Of a DNA stretch of 64,000 bases, positions 46,557-55,460 are shown piece by piece. Position 1 is the first letter of the stretch. Every line of letters starts with the position of its first letter. The notes beneath the pieces are model-generated. The model was not told the DNA's origin. It did no database searches and saw only the letters and a list, made by a program, of their open reading frames with translations. The position numbers and the translations under genes were made by a program. This DNA is from UBA1161 sp002311745 (GTDB taxonomy: Bacteria; Planctomycetota; Phycisphaerae; Tepidisphaerales; Tepidisphaeraceae): the NCBI GenBank assembly GCA_050018415.1, contig JBEKAB010000001.1, forward strand, positions 186,001 to 250,000, read 5' to 3'.

Positions 46557-47825
46557 ATGTCCGAACCGAGCGAATTACCCAACGTTAACCTCGAATCGCC
46601 ACCGCACGATCCCTACGCGGCCCTGCGCTTCGCGGCGTTTGCCCAGTACCTGATCGGCTGGATCATCGCGGTCATCGGCGATCAGATTCTGGAAGTCGCC
46701 GTCGGCTGGGATGTGTATCTGCGGACCGGCAGCGCCATGTCCCTGGGCTGGGTAGGACTGGTGTCGGCGGCGCCGATCATTCTGCTGGCACTGCCGGCCG
46801 GACATTTGGCGGATCGCTTTGACCGCCGACGAATTCTGCTGATCTCCCAGCTCTTGCGCGGCCTCTGCGTGGCAGGCTTGGCGGCCCTGTCGCACTACCG
46901 CGGCGCCGTCGGGGCGATCTACGCCGTGCTGCTGGTCGCGGCGGTGTGCAAGGCGGTGGGCTGGCCGGCGCGATCGGCGATGATGCCCCATCTAGTTTCC
47001 CCGCATGCGTTCGCCAACGCGGTGAATTGGAACAGCATGGCGTTTCAGATTTCGGCGATGGCCGGGCCGGCTCTGGGCGGCCTGATCCTGCACTTCAGCG
47101 TGCCGGCGGCGTACATCGTGGCGGCCATCTGCGCCGCAATTTTCGCCGTGTCCCTGGCGGGCGTGCGCCTGCGGCCGGTTGTGGTCGAGAGGGAACCGGC
47201 GACGCTCAAGAGCCTGGCCGCCGGCGTGCGATTCGTCGTCCACACCAAGATCATCCTGGCCACGATCACGCTGGACCTGTTCGCCGTCCTTCTGGGCGGG
47301 GCCACTTATCTGCTGCCCATCTTCGCCAAGGACATTCTGGGCGTCGGGGCGGTGGGATTCGGCTGGCTGCGCGCGGCGCCGGCCTTGGGGGCCTTGGCCA
47401 TGGGCCTGACCATCGCCCACCTGCCGCCGATGAAACGCGCCGGGCGAGATATGTTGTGGGCCGTGGCCGGCTTCGGCGTGGCCACCATCGTCTTCGGCTT
47501 GTCGCGGAATTTCTGGCTCTCCCTGGTCATGCTCTTTCTGACCGGAGCGACGGACAACATCTCCGTGCTGGTGCGCCACACCCTGGTGCAGGTGCTGACG
47601 CCGGACGCCATGCGCGGTCGCGTCTCGGCCGTGAACAACATTTTTGTCGGCGCCAGCAACGAGCTGGGCGGATTCGAAAGCGGGCTGACGGCTCGGCTGT
47701 TCGGCCCCGTGGTGTCGGTCGTCGGCGGCGGGATTGGAACCATCGTAGTCGTGCTGCTGACGGCGGTCATCTGGCCGCAGGTGCGGCGCTTCGGGTCGCT
47801 GCTGAACGCAAAACCGGAGCAATGA
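46557..47825 (+). CDS. MFS transporter
   Basis: This 422-aa protein has about 11-12 hydrophobic helices. The MFS loop motif is G-H-L-A-D-R-F-D-R-R-R (about residues 81-91). The sequence resembles the EntS/MFS_3 exporter branch. It lies directly after GH88. The substrate could be a uronic sugar, but this branch is usually efflux, so the pairing may only be positional. Confidence 0.85.
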   Translation: MSEPSELPNVNLESPPHDPYAALRFAAFAQYLIGWIIAVIGDQILEVAVGWDVYLRTGSAMSLGWVGLVSAAPIILLALPAGHLADRFDRRRILLISQLLRGLCVAGLAALSHYRGAVGAIYAVLLVAAVCKAVGWPARSAMMPHLVSPHAFANAVNWNSMAFQISAMAGPALGGLILHFSVPAAYIVAAICAAIFAVSLAGVRLRPVVVEREPATLKSLAAGVRFVVHTKIILATITLDLFAVLLGGATYLLPIFAKDILGVGAVGFGWLRAAPALGALAMGLTIAHLPPMKRAGRDMLWAVAGFGVATIVFGLSRNFWLSLVMLFLTGATDNISVLVRHTLVQVLTPDAMRGRVSAVNNIFVGASNELGGFESGLTARLFGPVVSVVGGGIGTIVVVLLTAVIWPQVRRFGSLLNAKPEQ

Positions 47826-47843
47826 ACTGGCCCGCCGCCGCGA

Positions 47844-49193
47844 TTATTTGCGGATGCGGATGGTGTACTTCAGCGGATAGTCGGCCGGCTGGGGATCGGA
47901 CAGCGTGGCCGTGTCGTTTTCGACCGTGTAATCGAACGCCTGGCCGGTGTAGGGGTTGTCGGGAACGGGGGTATCGGTGATGTTTTGCAGAGTCGGGGGC
48001 AGACGGCCGCCGTTGGCCGCGGCGTAGGAACGGATCGCCTCGACGGCCGTCAGGGCGGCGAATCCGCGATCGAGCCTCGCGAAAACAGACGCCGCTTTGC
48101 CGAAGCTCTTCGCAACAAAATTCATCCACGGGTTGCCTGCCTGGACCGGTATTTGCAATTGCTGCGCCATGGGCAGCAAAATGGGATAGGGCAGACTGGT
48201 CAGCTTCCACTGGTCATCCGCAACGGTCAGATATTGTTCGAGGCAATAGGCGCCGACCACCGCCAGCGCATCGAGCTTCTCAACCTCCCCGGCGGTCAGA
48301 TGGCGCGTTTGCGCGTAATATGCCCGCGCCTGCGGAAGGAGGGACAGGGCCGCTTGCTCCGTTGAGGGAGGCCTGCCAGTGACATGGAACTTTGCCATGT
48401 CTTGATCGATTTGTTTAAACACCACCCGCCACTCTTGGGCCGACAATTCGCCGAGCCGCGCCTTGGCTAGAACCGGATACGAGGCAAACACATGGTACCG
48501 CTCGTGTTCCATGGCATGGCGGAAACTGATCATCGGCCGTGGCAGGCTCGCCAGGGCCCAGTAAAAATTGGGCGATTGCGGGTGGCTCATCAGCTCGGCC
48601 AGAACGTCGTTCAACAGGTCATCAACGCCCATGCCGACCAATCCGCTGACGAGGACCGGATCGCTTGCGACGTTGCGGCCGAGCCCGTAACCCAGGCGCA
48701 GGCTCGCCACCGCCTCGTCGATCTTCCCGTGGCGAATCTGCTGCCGAGTATGCACTGCCACCAACCGCGCCATTTGCTGCATATCGTGCAGATAGGGCAG
48801 CGGGGCACGGAACCCCATTTCGTGAAGCGGGGTTTGCCAATCGCACTGATCCTGCCGGGCGGCCGCGTCGAGGATGTCGAAAACCTTCTTGTTCTTGTCA
48901 TACGCGGCCGTGGCAAAGGACTCGAACGCCGCGGGATCACGGTCTGCGGCGTTCAACGCCTTGTCCACGCTGCCATCCGCGTCTTTTGTCCACGCCGCGA
49001 AGGCCTGCTGGTAATACGTCGCCGCGTTGCCCGACTGCTGATCGATGGGATCGACCAGCAACTCGTATTTGAGCGCCGGCGTCGGCGGCGCAACGGGGCT
49101 TAAATCGAACGTCTGCTCATCCGCGTCGGCTCTGGCCAAGGTTACGGAGCAAAGAACCACGGACAGAGCCACGATCATCGCCGATTTTTGCAT
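47844..49193 (-). CDS. Exported protein, unknown function
   Basis: This 449-aa protein has a signal peptide (1-22) almost identical to that of the next gene. The mature part is helical, with A-R-L-V-A-V-H-T-R near 140 and L-R-L-G-Y-G-L-G-R-N-V near 165. The C-terminus contains A-A-N-G-G-R-L-P-P-T-L (near 405) and D-N-P-Y-T-G-Q-A-F-D-Y, the pattern seen at the ends of many planctomycete secreted proteins. No catalytic motif. Confidence 0.68.
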   Translation of the reverse strand: MQKSAMIVALSVVLCSVTLARADADEQTFDLSPVAPPTPALKYELLVDPIDQQSGNAATYYQQAFAAWTKDADGSVDKALNAADRDPAAFESFATAAYDKNKKVFDILDAAARQDQCDWQTPLHEMGFRAPLPYLHDMQQMARLVAVHTRQQIRHGKIDEAVASLRLGYGLGRNVASDPVLVSGLVGMGVDDLLNDVLAELMSHPQSPNFYWALASLPRPMISFRHAMEHERYHVFASYPVLAKARLGELSAQEWRVVFKQIDQDMAKFHVTGRPPSTEQAALSLLPQARAYYAQTRHLTAGEVEKLDALAVVGAYCLEQYLTVADDQWKLTSLPYPILLPMAQQLQIPVQAGNPWMNFVAKSFGKAASVFARLDRGFAALTAVEAIRSYAAANGGRLPPTLQNITDTPVPDNPYTGQAFDYTVENDTATLSDPQPADYPLKYTIRIRK

Positions 49194-49278
49194 GGGGCGG
49201 GTCCTTTCCTGCAATCCAGCCGGCTCAATGCCGGTCTACAAAAGAGACGTTGTGCAGCGCCGGGTCTTTCACGCGGCG
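49084..49278. repeat. Direct repeat copy 1 (signal peptide and upstream region)
   Basis: About 195 bp covering the signal-peptide codons and upstream region of the gene ending at 47844 matches 50241-50435. Shared landmarks are the coding stretch for A-L-S-V-V-L-C-S-V-T-L-A-R-A-D-A-D, the GGGGCGGGTCCTTTC leader and the CGGGTCTTTCAC block. Confidence 0.85.
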
Positions 49279-49308
49279 GCGGTGCGGCGGGGAGCGCCCA
49301 ACTGCCTC
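49274..49308 (+). pseudogene. panB fragment left by duplication
   Basis: These 35 bp match 33 of 35 bases inside panB at 50694-50728. They follow repeat copy 1 directly, so the duplicated unit once included the start of panB and lost about 260 bp, with the sequence GCGGCG near both breakpoints. Confidence 0.8.
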
Positions 49309-49321
49309 ATTTTGGCGATGA

Positions 49322-50350
49322 CTAATTCCCTTTGGTTTGAAATACCAGTAGATAAGGCACTGCCGGACGGCCTTGCTTGTCTCTGAAACCGGTGAATTTT
49401 TCACTGTTCAACCAGAAACCATAGGTTTTATTCGGTTCCAATTTCACCTTCAGCACGCAGGTTTTGTGATCCGCCTCATACCTTGGTTTTCCTAAATCTT
49501 CCGGCGTGGAGTTTTCCCACGCGGTGGACCAACTCCACGATCTATCCCTCATTTCCTTGCTGAAGGTGACTTTGATTTCAAATTCGCCAGGCGAAACGTC
49601 CTTGCTGCCGGCTTCCGGCACGGTTTTCACCACCACCGGGGGAATGGAGGTCGCTGATATTGGGCCGGATGCTTGCCGATTGAACGCAGCGACATACTCC
49701 GCGGTTTGGGCCTGGGTATCCACACCAAAGAACCGGTGCGAACCGTCCTGGGTGTCAACATAGACGGTCATGTCCTTGGGTTCGGGGATCAGGGCTTTTC
49801 CCCCGGCTTGCCAGCTCGATGTCATTTTAGCCATTGCGATGGCCCGCATTTGAGCGGTCAAATGGCTGTCGCCATCAGTGAATACGGTGTCCGGTGTGAA
49901 CAAACGATCGATCTGTGCCGGATGAAATCGCAGCCAGACATTGGCGATGGCTTCTGCCTTGCTGGCAACCGGACTGGTCAGTGTTCCGTTGGCTCGCGGG
50001 ATAACCACCGCCCATACGGCCCCGTCCGCGCAGTGGCCGATGCCCACGTCAGCCGGCCCGACCTCCACCCGCAATTGCTTGCCCACCTCCAGGCGAAACT
50101 GCGTCACCCGAAAGATATCGCCGTCCGTGAACTCCCATGACCGGGCTTGATCTGGCTTGGTATCGCCCTCTGTCAACGCCGTGGGGTAACGTTCGAGCAA
50201 ATCAACGTTTTGGACCTGCAATGCCGGTTGAGTCGATGCCGGCGGCGCGACGGAGCTTGAATCAGACGTCTGCGCATCCGCGTCGGCTCTGGCCAAGGTT
50301 ACGGAGCAAAGAACCACGGACAGAGCCGCGATCATCGCCGATTGTTTCAT
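49322..50350 (-). CDS. Exported protein with Ig-like domain
   Basis: This 342-aa protein has a signal peptide (1-24) shared with the preceding gene. Residues about 90-215 have no recognised domain. Residues about 235-340 form an Ig-like_5 domain: V-P-E-A-G-S-K-D-V, then I-K-V-T-F-S-K-E-M and L-E-P-N-K-T-Y-G-F-W-L-N. The domain is usually a structural module. The mature sequence is not related to the neighbour, so only the signal region was duplicated. Confidence 0.7.
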   Translation of the reverse strand: MKQSAMIAALSVVLCSVTLARADADAQTSDSSSVAPPASTQPALQVQNVDLLERYPTALTEGDTKPDQARSWEFTDGDIFRVTQFRLEVGKQLRVEVGPADVGIGHCADGAVWAVVIPRANGTLTSPVASKAEAIANVWLRFHPAQIDRLFTPDTVFTDGDSHLTAQMRAIAMAKMTSSWQAGGKALIPEPKDMTVYVDTQDGSHRFFGVDTQAQTAEYVAAFNRQASGPISATSIPPVVVKTVPEAGSKDVSPGEFEIKVTFSKEMRDRSWSWSTAWENSTPEDLGKPRYEADHKTCVLKVKLEPNKTYGFWLNSEKFTGFRDKQGRPAVPYLLVFQTKGN

Positions 50351-50435
50351 GGGGCGGGTCCTTTCTGGTTAACCAGCCGGCTCAAAGCCGGCCTACAAAA
50401 TAGACGTTTTGCAGCAGCGGGTCTTTCACACGGCG
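50241..50435. repeat. Direct repeat copy 2 (signal peptide and upstream region)
   Basis: This is the counterpart of 49084-49278. It spans the signal-peptide codons of the gene ending at 49322 and runs to within about 40 bp of panB. Confidence 0.85.
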
Positions 50436-50461
50436 CGGGTTCCCCGCCGATACGGCCACGC

Positions 50462-50467
50462 TACAAT
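50462..50467 (+). promoter_or_regulatory. TACAAT -10-like box, 6 nt before panB start
   Basis: TACAAT is followed by ACCACC and the panB ATG at 50474. There is no Shine-Dalgarno, so the mRNA is predicted to be leaderless. Confidence 0.5.
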
Positions 50468-50473
50468 ACCACC

Positions 50474-51346
50474 ATGACCCAATCGCTGGCGAAAAAGTTC
50501 ACCCTGGCCGACCTGCGGACGGCCCGGCAGTCGGGGCAGAAGGTCCCGATGCTGACCTGTTACGATTTTTCCATGGCCCGGCTGATGCAGGAGGCGGGGG
50601 TGCCGGCGCTTTTGGTGGGCGATTCGGCCGCCAACGTGATTCTGGGGCATTCGACCACGTTACCCATTTCCCTGGATTTTCTAATCGAGCTGACGGCGGC
50701 GGTGCGGCGGGGAGCACCCAACTGTCTGGTGATGGCGGACATGCCGTTCGGATCGTATCAGGCGTCGACGGCCCAGGGCACGGCCAACGTCATGCGCATG
50801 GTGCAACTTTCAGGCTGTGATTGCGTAAAGATAGAAGTAGCGGCAGCCCATGCGCGCCTGGTGGCTCGCCTGGCCGATGGCGGTGTTGCCGTCATGGCGC
50901 ACCTTGGCTTGCGTCCGCAGTCGATTGGACTGCTGGGTGGATACCAGGCGCGCGGGCGGACGGCCGACGAAGCCCAGAAAATCGTCCGCCTGGCGCAGCG
51001 GATGCAGCGGGCGGGCGCCGCGGCGATTTTGCTCGAGGCCGTCCCGCCGCAGGTCAGCGCCGCCGTCGTGGAGGCCGTGGAATTGCCGGTGATCGGCTGC
51101 GGCGCGGGGCCGGCGTGTCACGCGCAGGTGATCGTGACGCACGACGCCATCGGCTGGACGGCGGGCGGCCGCGTGCCGAAGTTTGTGCCTCAACTGGGTG
51201 ATATGGCGACGCCCTTGCGGGAATGTTTCGCCCAGTACGTTCGGCTGGTGAGCCAGGGGGTCTATCCTGCGGCGGAGCATTGCTACGAGATGCCGGAGAA
51301 GGAAAAAGCGGCCTTGACGCGGTCGCGGCAGGCGGCCAAAGATTGA
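50474..51346 (+). CDS. panB: Ketopantoate hydroxymethyltransferase
   Basis: This 290-aa enzyme makes ketopantoate from alpha-ketoisovalerate for pantothenate and CoA. L-T-C-Y-D-F-S-M-A-R near 27, L-L-V-G-D-S near 47, M-A-D-M-P-F-G-S-Y near 83 and I-L-L-E-A-V-P near 180 (catalytic Glu) are typical. G-L-R-P-Q-S near 137 is also conserved. It is followed 28 bp later by the HtrA start. Confidence 0.93.
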   Translation: MTQSLAKKFTLADLRTARQSGQKVPMLTCYDFSMARLMQEAGVPALLVGDSAANVILGHSTTLPISLDFLIELTAAVRRGAPNCLVMADMPFGSYQASTAQGTANVMRMVQLSGCDCVKIEVAAAHARLVARLADGGVAVMAHLGLRPQSIGLLGGYQARGRTADEAQKIVRLAQRMQRAGAAAILLEAVPPQVSAAVVEAVELPVIGCGAGPACHAQVIVTHDAIGWTAGGRVPKFVPQLGDMATPLRECFAQYVRLVSQGVYPAAEHCYEMPEKEKAALTRSRQAAKD

Positions 51347-51374
51347 AATGCCGGAATCCAAATCAGGAGCAGCG

Positions 51375-52937
51375 ATGATGAACTTGTGGCGTTCCAGGAC
51401 GATTGTGGCGGTGTTGAGCATCGCGGCGCTGGCGGCCGGGTATTTTGGCGGACGTCCGCTGTTGGAAAAGGTCCAGTTCGCCCGCGCGGCCGAGGACGTC
51501 GAGGCCACCCGTCAGCAACTGGCCACCGTGGAGGATTTGTCCGTCGTCTTCCGTCACGTCGGCAACGTGGTCGGACCCAGCGTCGTGCAGATCAGGGTGC
51601 ACAAGACCATCAAGGAACAAGGGACGGACGTGCCCGACGACGACATGCGCCGTTTCTTCCATGAGCATGGGTTCCCGGACTTCTCGTTCCCGCCGCAGCA
51701 GTTTGAGGAGATCGGCACGGGCAGCGGCGTCATCATGGAGGTCAGCGACGGGTATGGCTATGTCCTGACGAACAACCATGTCGCCGGCGACGCCGGCACC
51801 ATCGAAATCCAACTGGCCGACGGCCGAAGGCTCGCCAATCGCGACGTCACCCTCGTCGGTGCCGACCCCAAGAGCGATCTGGCCGTTTTGCGCATCAAGG
51901 CCGACCGGCTCATCGCCGCCAAATGGGGCAACAGCGACGAACTGGAAAAAGGGGACTGGGTGATGGCCTTCGGCAGCCCCTTCGGCTACATCGGCTCGAT
52001 GACCCATGGCATCGTCTCGGCGATGAACCGTGACCGCGTCGGCATCATTGGCAGCGAAGGATATGAAAACTTCATCCAGGTCGATGCCCCCATCAACCCC
52101 GGCAACAGCGGCGGACCGCTGGTCAATATCCACGGCGAAGTGATCGGCATCAATACCGCCATCGCCTCGCGCAGCGGCGGATTCCAGGGCATCGGCTTTG
52201 CCATTCCCTCCAACCAGGCCAAGGGCGTCTTTACCGCCCTGAGGGAACATCACATGGTGGTCCGCGGCTGGCTGGGCATCAGCCTCCAGGACGTTGACGA
52301 CAATCCCGACCTGGCCAAGAGCTTTGGCTACCAAGGAGAGCGCGGCGTGATCGTCTCGGGCGTGGCGCCCAATGGACCCTCGGAAAACAAACTGCTGCCG
52401 CAGGACATCGTCACGGCGTTCAACGGCCAGCCGGTCGCCGACGGGCAGCAGTTGCGCAATCTGGTGGCGGGCGTCGCCCCCGGCACGACCGCGAACATCA
52501 CCGTCTTCCGCGACTCCAAGGAGCAGCAAGTGCAAGTCGTGGTCGGCACGCAGCCCAAGAACTTGGCCGCGGCCATGGAAGGCTCCAGCGGCGGCGGTGA
52601 GGCCGAAATCACCGGCGAAAACCAGACGTTGCAGGCCCTGGGCATGTCCCTGGCCACGTTGGACAAACAGACGGCCCAAAAAATCGGCATCGATTCCGGC
52701 GCGGTGATCACGGAGGTGAAACATGACGGGCTGGCGTTTAACGCCGGGCTCAGCCCCGGCGACGTCATCACCATGGTCTTCAAGACCCCCGTGCACAGCG
52801 CCGCCGAGGCCGCCGAGGCGATCAACGCCGCCGATCTGAAAAAAGGCGTCCGGCTGTACGTCTTTACGCACGACCAGGAAGGGCATCACATGTACCGGTT
52901 CGTCTTCATCAAGAGTGCCGATACATCCCCGCAATGA
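51375..52937 (+). CDS. HtrA/DegP-type periplasmic serine protease
   Basis: This 520-aa protease acts in envelope protein quality control. An N-terminal signal/anchor (about 5-23) is followed by the trypsin-like domain with the triad in T-N-N-H-V-A-G, K-S-D-L-A-V-L and G-N-S-G-G-P-L. Two PDZ domains follow (about 290-385 and 415-510). AGGAG lies before ATG 51375; an in-frame ATG at 51348 would put charged residues ahead of the signal. Confidence 0.93.
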   Translation: MMNLWRSRTIVAVLSIAALAAGYFGGRPLLEKVQFARAAEDVEATRQQLATVEDLSVVFRHVGNVVGPSVVQIRVHKTIKEQGTDVPDDDMRRFFHEHGFPDFSFPPQQFEEIGTGSGVIMEVSDGYGYVLTNNHVAGDAGTIEIQLADGRRLANRDVTLVGADPKSDLAVLRIKADRLIAAKWGNSDELEKGDWVMAFGSPFGYIGSMTHGIVSAMNRDRVGIIGSEGYENFIQVDAPINPGNSGGPLVNIHGEVIGINTAIASRSGGFQGIGFAIPSNQAKGVFTALREHHMVVRGWLGISLQDVDDNPDLAKSFGYQGERGVIVSGVAPNGPSENKLLPQDIVTAFNGQPVADGQQLRNLVAGVAPGTTANITVFRDSKEQQVQVVVGTQPKNLAAAMEGSSGGGEAEITGENQTLQALGMSLATLDKQTAQKIGIDSGAVITEVKHDGLAFNAGLSPGDVITMVFKTPVHSAAEAAEAINAADLKKGVRLYVFTHDQEGHHMYRFVFIKSADTSPQ

Positions 52938-52955
52938 TCAAAACCGGGACGGGAG

Positions 52956-54413
52956 CTACTCCCATCCTCCGCCCAGGGCTTTGTAGAGGGCGATCAGATC
53001 GGCCGCGACTTGTTGCTCGCTGCGCGCCATCGCGTCCTGGGCGGCGAACAGATTCCGCTGCGCATCCAGCACGCTCAGAAAGTCCTTCGATCCCTTTTCA
53101 AATAGCTCCATGGACAATTCGACGGCGCGCTCGTTGGCCTGGACCGCTTGGCGGAGAGACTGCAATCGCACCTGCTCGCGATTGTACGCCACCAGCGCGT
53201 CATCCACGTCCTGCAGGCTTTGCAAGACGGTTTTGACGTACGCGGCCAACGCCTGGACCTGCCGGGCGTTCTGCACGTCGATGTTCGACTTCACCCGCCC
53301 GGCATCAAAGATGTCCCACGTCACGCCCGGAGCGATGGAGTACGTTCGGCTGGAATAATCGAACAGTTGTCTGAAATTGGCCGCCTGCGTACCCAAGGCG
53401 CCGGTGATGGAGAATTTGGGAAACAGATCGGCGGTGGCCACGCCGATTTGTGCCGTGGCCGCGGCCAATTGCCGCTCGGCTCTCCGCACGTCCGGCCGCC
53501 GACGCAACAGTTCGCTGGGCAGCCCCGGCGGCACGCTCGACGGCCCGACGGGAATCGGCGCTTCGGGAGTCAGTTCCTCCGACAAGGCGCCGGGATCCTG
53601 ACCCAGCAAAATTCCCAGGCGATGGATGGCCTGGCGAATCTGGGTCTCCAGGGCTGGGATTTGCGAGGCCGTGGTGGCGACCTGCGCCTCCTGCTGAGCC
53701 ACGTCCAGATACGGGATCAGGCCGCCCTCGGCCTTTCTGCGCGTCAGCGCCAGAGTCTGCTCCTGGCTTTGCAGGTTGTGGCGGACGATGACCAAATCGT
53801 ATTGCGCTCCGCGAAGTTGCACGTAATTGATCGCCACTTCGGCCAGGAGGGAGACCTGCACGTCGCGGCGGTCTTCGATGGCCGCCTGGATGGACGCATC
53901 GGCCGCTTCGACGGCGCGGCGCGTTCCGCCGAAGACGTCGATTTCCCACGAGGCGTCAAAGCCGGCTTGCCACATGTCGGTTTCCTGGCCCGGGAATCCC
54001 CCCCCGCCGCCGAACGCCGCAGCCGCCGGCTGATTCGAGCTCTGCCGTGAATGCGAGTACGAGCCATTGGCGTTGACCTGCGGGTAATACGCCGACGCCG
54101 CGACCCCGCGGTTGGCGCGGGCCTCGCGGATGCGCGCTTCGGCGGCGATCAGATCCGGATTGCCCTTGACCGCCCGATCGATCAGGGAATTGAGCCGATT
54201 ATCGCCAAACGCCGTCCACCATCGGCGGTAATCGGGCAGAGCCTGGGACGTCTCGGCCGGCTGCGTCGTGGGCCGCGTGGCCGAGCCGATCTCGCTGAAT
54301 TGCGCGGGCGACTTGGTCTGCGGCGGTTTGTAATCCGGCCCCACCGTGCAGGAAGCCGCAAACAGCGCGGCCGGAACCACCACCGCCGTCAAAACCGCGT
54401 TGATCTTTCGCAT
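52956..54413 (-). CDS. NodT-family outer-membrane efflux lipoprotein
   Basis: This 485-aa TolC-like channel forms the outer-membrane exit of RND or MFS efflux pumps. The lipobox A-A-S-C at about 19-22 is followed by T-V-G-P-D-Y-K-P-P, the hallmark of NodT proteins. Two outer-membrane-factor repeats follow, with R-R-P-D-V-R-R-A-E-R-Q-L near 300. No pump or adaptor gene is adjacent, so the partner lies elsewhere. Confidence 0.92.
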   Translation of the reverse strand: MRKINAVLTAVVVPAALFAASCTVGPDYKPPQTKSPAQFSEIGSATRPTTQPAETSQALPDYRRWWTAFGDNRLNSLIDRAVKGNPDLIAAEARIREARANRGVAASAYYPQVNANGSYSHSRQSSNQPAAAAFGGGGGFPGQETDMWQAGFDASWEIDVFGGTRRAVEAADASIQAAIEDRRDVQVSLLAEVAINYVQLRGAQYDLVIVRHNLQSQEQTLALTRRKAEGGLIPYLDVAQQEAQVATTASQIPALETQIRQAIHRLGILLGQDPGALSEELTPEAPIPVGPSSVPPGLPSELLRRRPDVRRAERQLAAATAQIGVATADLFPKFSITGALGTQAANFRQLFDYSSRTYSIAPGVTWDIFDAGRVKSNIDVQNARQVQALAAYVKTVLQSLQDVDDALVAYNREQVRLQSLRQAVQANERAVELSMELFEKGSKDFLSVLDAQRNLFAAQDAMARSEQQVAADLIALYKALGGGWE

Positions 54414-54454
54414 GAGCACTATCCCTCACCGTGCCGGTCGGCTGGACCTCCCAC

Positions 54455-54871
54455 TTACTCAGGAGAGCCAATGGCGTACTGGCCTTCCAGAATTGCACCG
54501 GCGCCAACCGCCAAGCTCGGCGCAGTGATGTCCCCATTGATCTCGGCTTCGGGGCCGACCAGCACCGGACCATAGCTGATGACCTTGGCCTTGACCTTGC
54601 CGCGGACAATCATCCCGCCGCACAGGACGCGGTCGGCCACCACGTTGCCTTTCTTCTCCACCGTGACGATGCCGCAGGTTTCTATGCTGCGGCGGGCGTG
54701 ATAGTCCTTGATCGGCAGGTCTTCCAGGCGAAGCGACTTGTGGCAGTGCCGGCAGGTCACGGTCAGGGCGCGGCGGGCCACCTGCTGGGCTTGGCGGCAG
54801 TGCAGACAGACGATGCTGACGCGATCCTCGCGTTCATGCGGACCGGGGATAGGCTCCAGGGGCAGCGCCAT
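54455..54871 (-). CDS. Zinc-ribbon bactofilin-like protein
   Basis: This 138-aa protein begins with a C-x2-C...C-x2-C zinc ribbon (V-C-L-H-C and C-R-H-C-H, residues about 22-43). A short beta-helical bactofilin segment follows (G-N-V-V-A-D-R-V through A-E-I-N-G-D-I-T). It lies 34 bp after a canonical bactofilin gene on the same strand. Probably a membrane- or DNA-linked partner of the polymer. Confidence 0.75.
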   Translation of the reverse strand: MALPLEPIPGPHEREDRVSIVCLHCRQAQQVARRALTVTCRHCHKSLRLEDLPIKDYHARRSIETCGIVTVEKKGNVVADRVLCGGMIVRGKVKAKVISYGPVLVGPEAEINGDITAPSLAVGAGAILEGQYAIGSPE

Positions 54872-54905
54872 GGGAGATCCGCGGCGTTAAAGCCAGGGAC
54901 GAATT

Positions 54906-55331
54906 TCAGCCGGCGCGGACGGGCTGGGGTGCGCCGGACGCCGGACGCGCCACGGTCACCTGCACCTGCGGCTTGGCCGGACCGCCCTTGACCGCCTCCG
55001 GACCGACGCTGACATGGCCGGAGAATGCCGCGCCTTCTTCCACCACCAGACGCCCGGAACGCAGATCGCCCTCGAACCGCGCCGAGCTTTTGAGCTCGAT
55101 GCGGTCGGAAGCCGACAGGTTCCCCTTGACCTCTCCCTCGATGATGATGGAGCCGGCCTCGACATCGGCCATGAGCTTGGCCTCGCGGGCGATGTGCAGC
55201 CGACCGGGAGTGTTGATCTTGCCCTCCACGCGGCCGTGCACGCGCATGCCCTTGTCAAAAGACACCTCGCCCTTGATCGTGGCATCGGGCCCTAGAATCG
55301 TCGCATAATCCTGCGGGGATGAATCCGCCAT
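54906..55331 (-). CDS. Bactofilin, polymer-forming cytoskeletal protein
   Basis: This 141-aa protein is a beta-helix polymer subunit that organises cell-shape or envelope proteins. The core (about 12-110) shows the repeating hydrophobic/Gly pattern I-K-G-E-V, V-H-G-R-V-E-G-K-I, I-I-E-G-E-V-K-G-N-L, F-E-G-D-L-R-S-G-R-L. The Pro/Ala-rich tail is flexible. The start follows AGGAG. Confidence 0.88.
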   Translation of the reverse strand: MADSSPQDYATILGPDATIKGEVSFDKGMRVHGRVEGKINTPGRLHIAREAKLMADVEAGSIIIEGEVKGNLSASDRIELKSSARFEGDLRSGRLVVEEGAAFSGHVSVGPEAVKGGPAKPQVQVTVARPASGAPQPVRAG

Positions 55332-55460
55332 GAAATCCTCCTAAAGTGAGTCCGTTCGCCGCGGCCGTGGCTGCTGCGCACCGCCGCGCTCCGCGGCGGA
55401 TTATAGCGATAGGCCGTGCCCTGGCCAGCAATCACCCCGCCTGATACAACATTTCCACTT

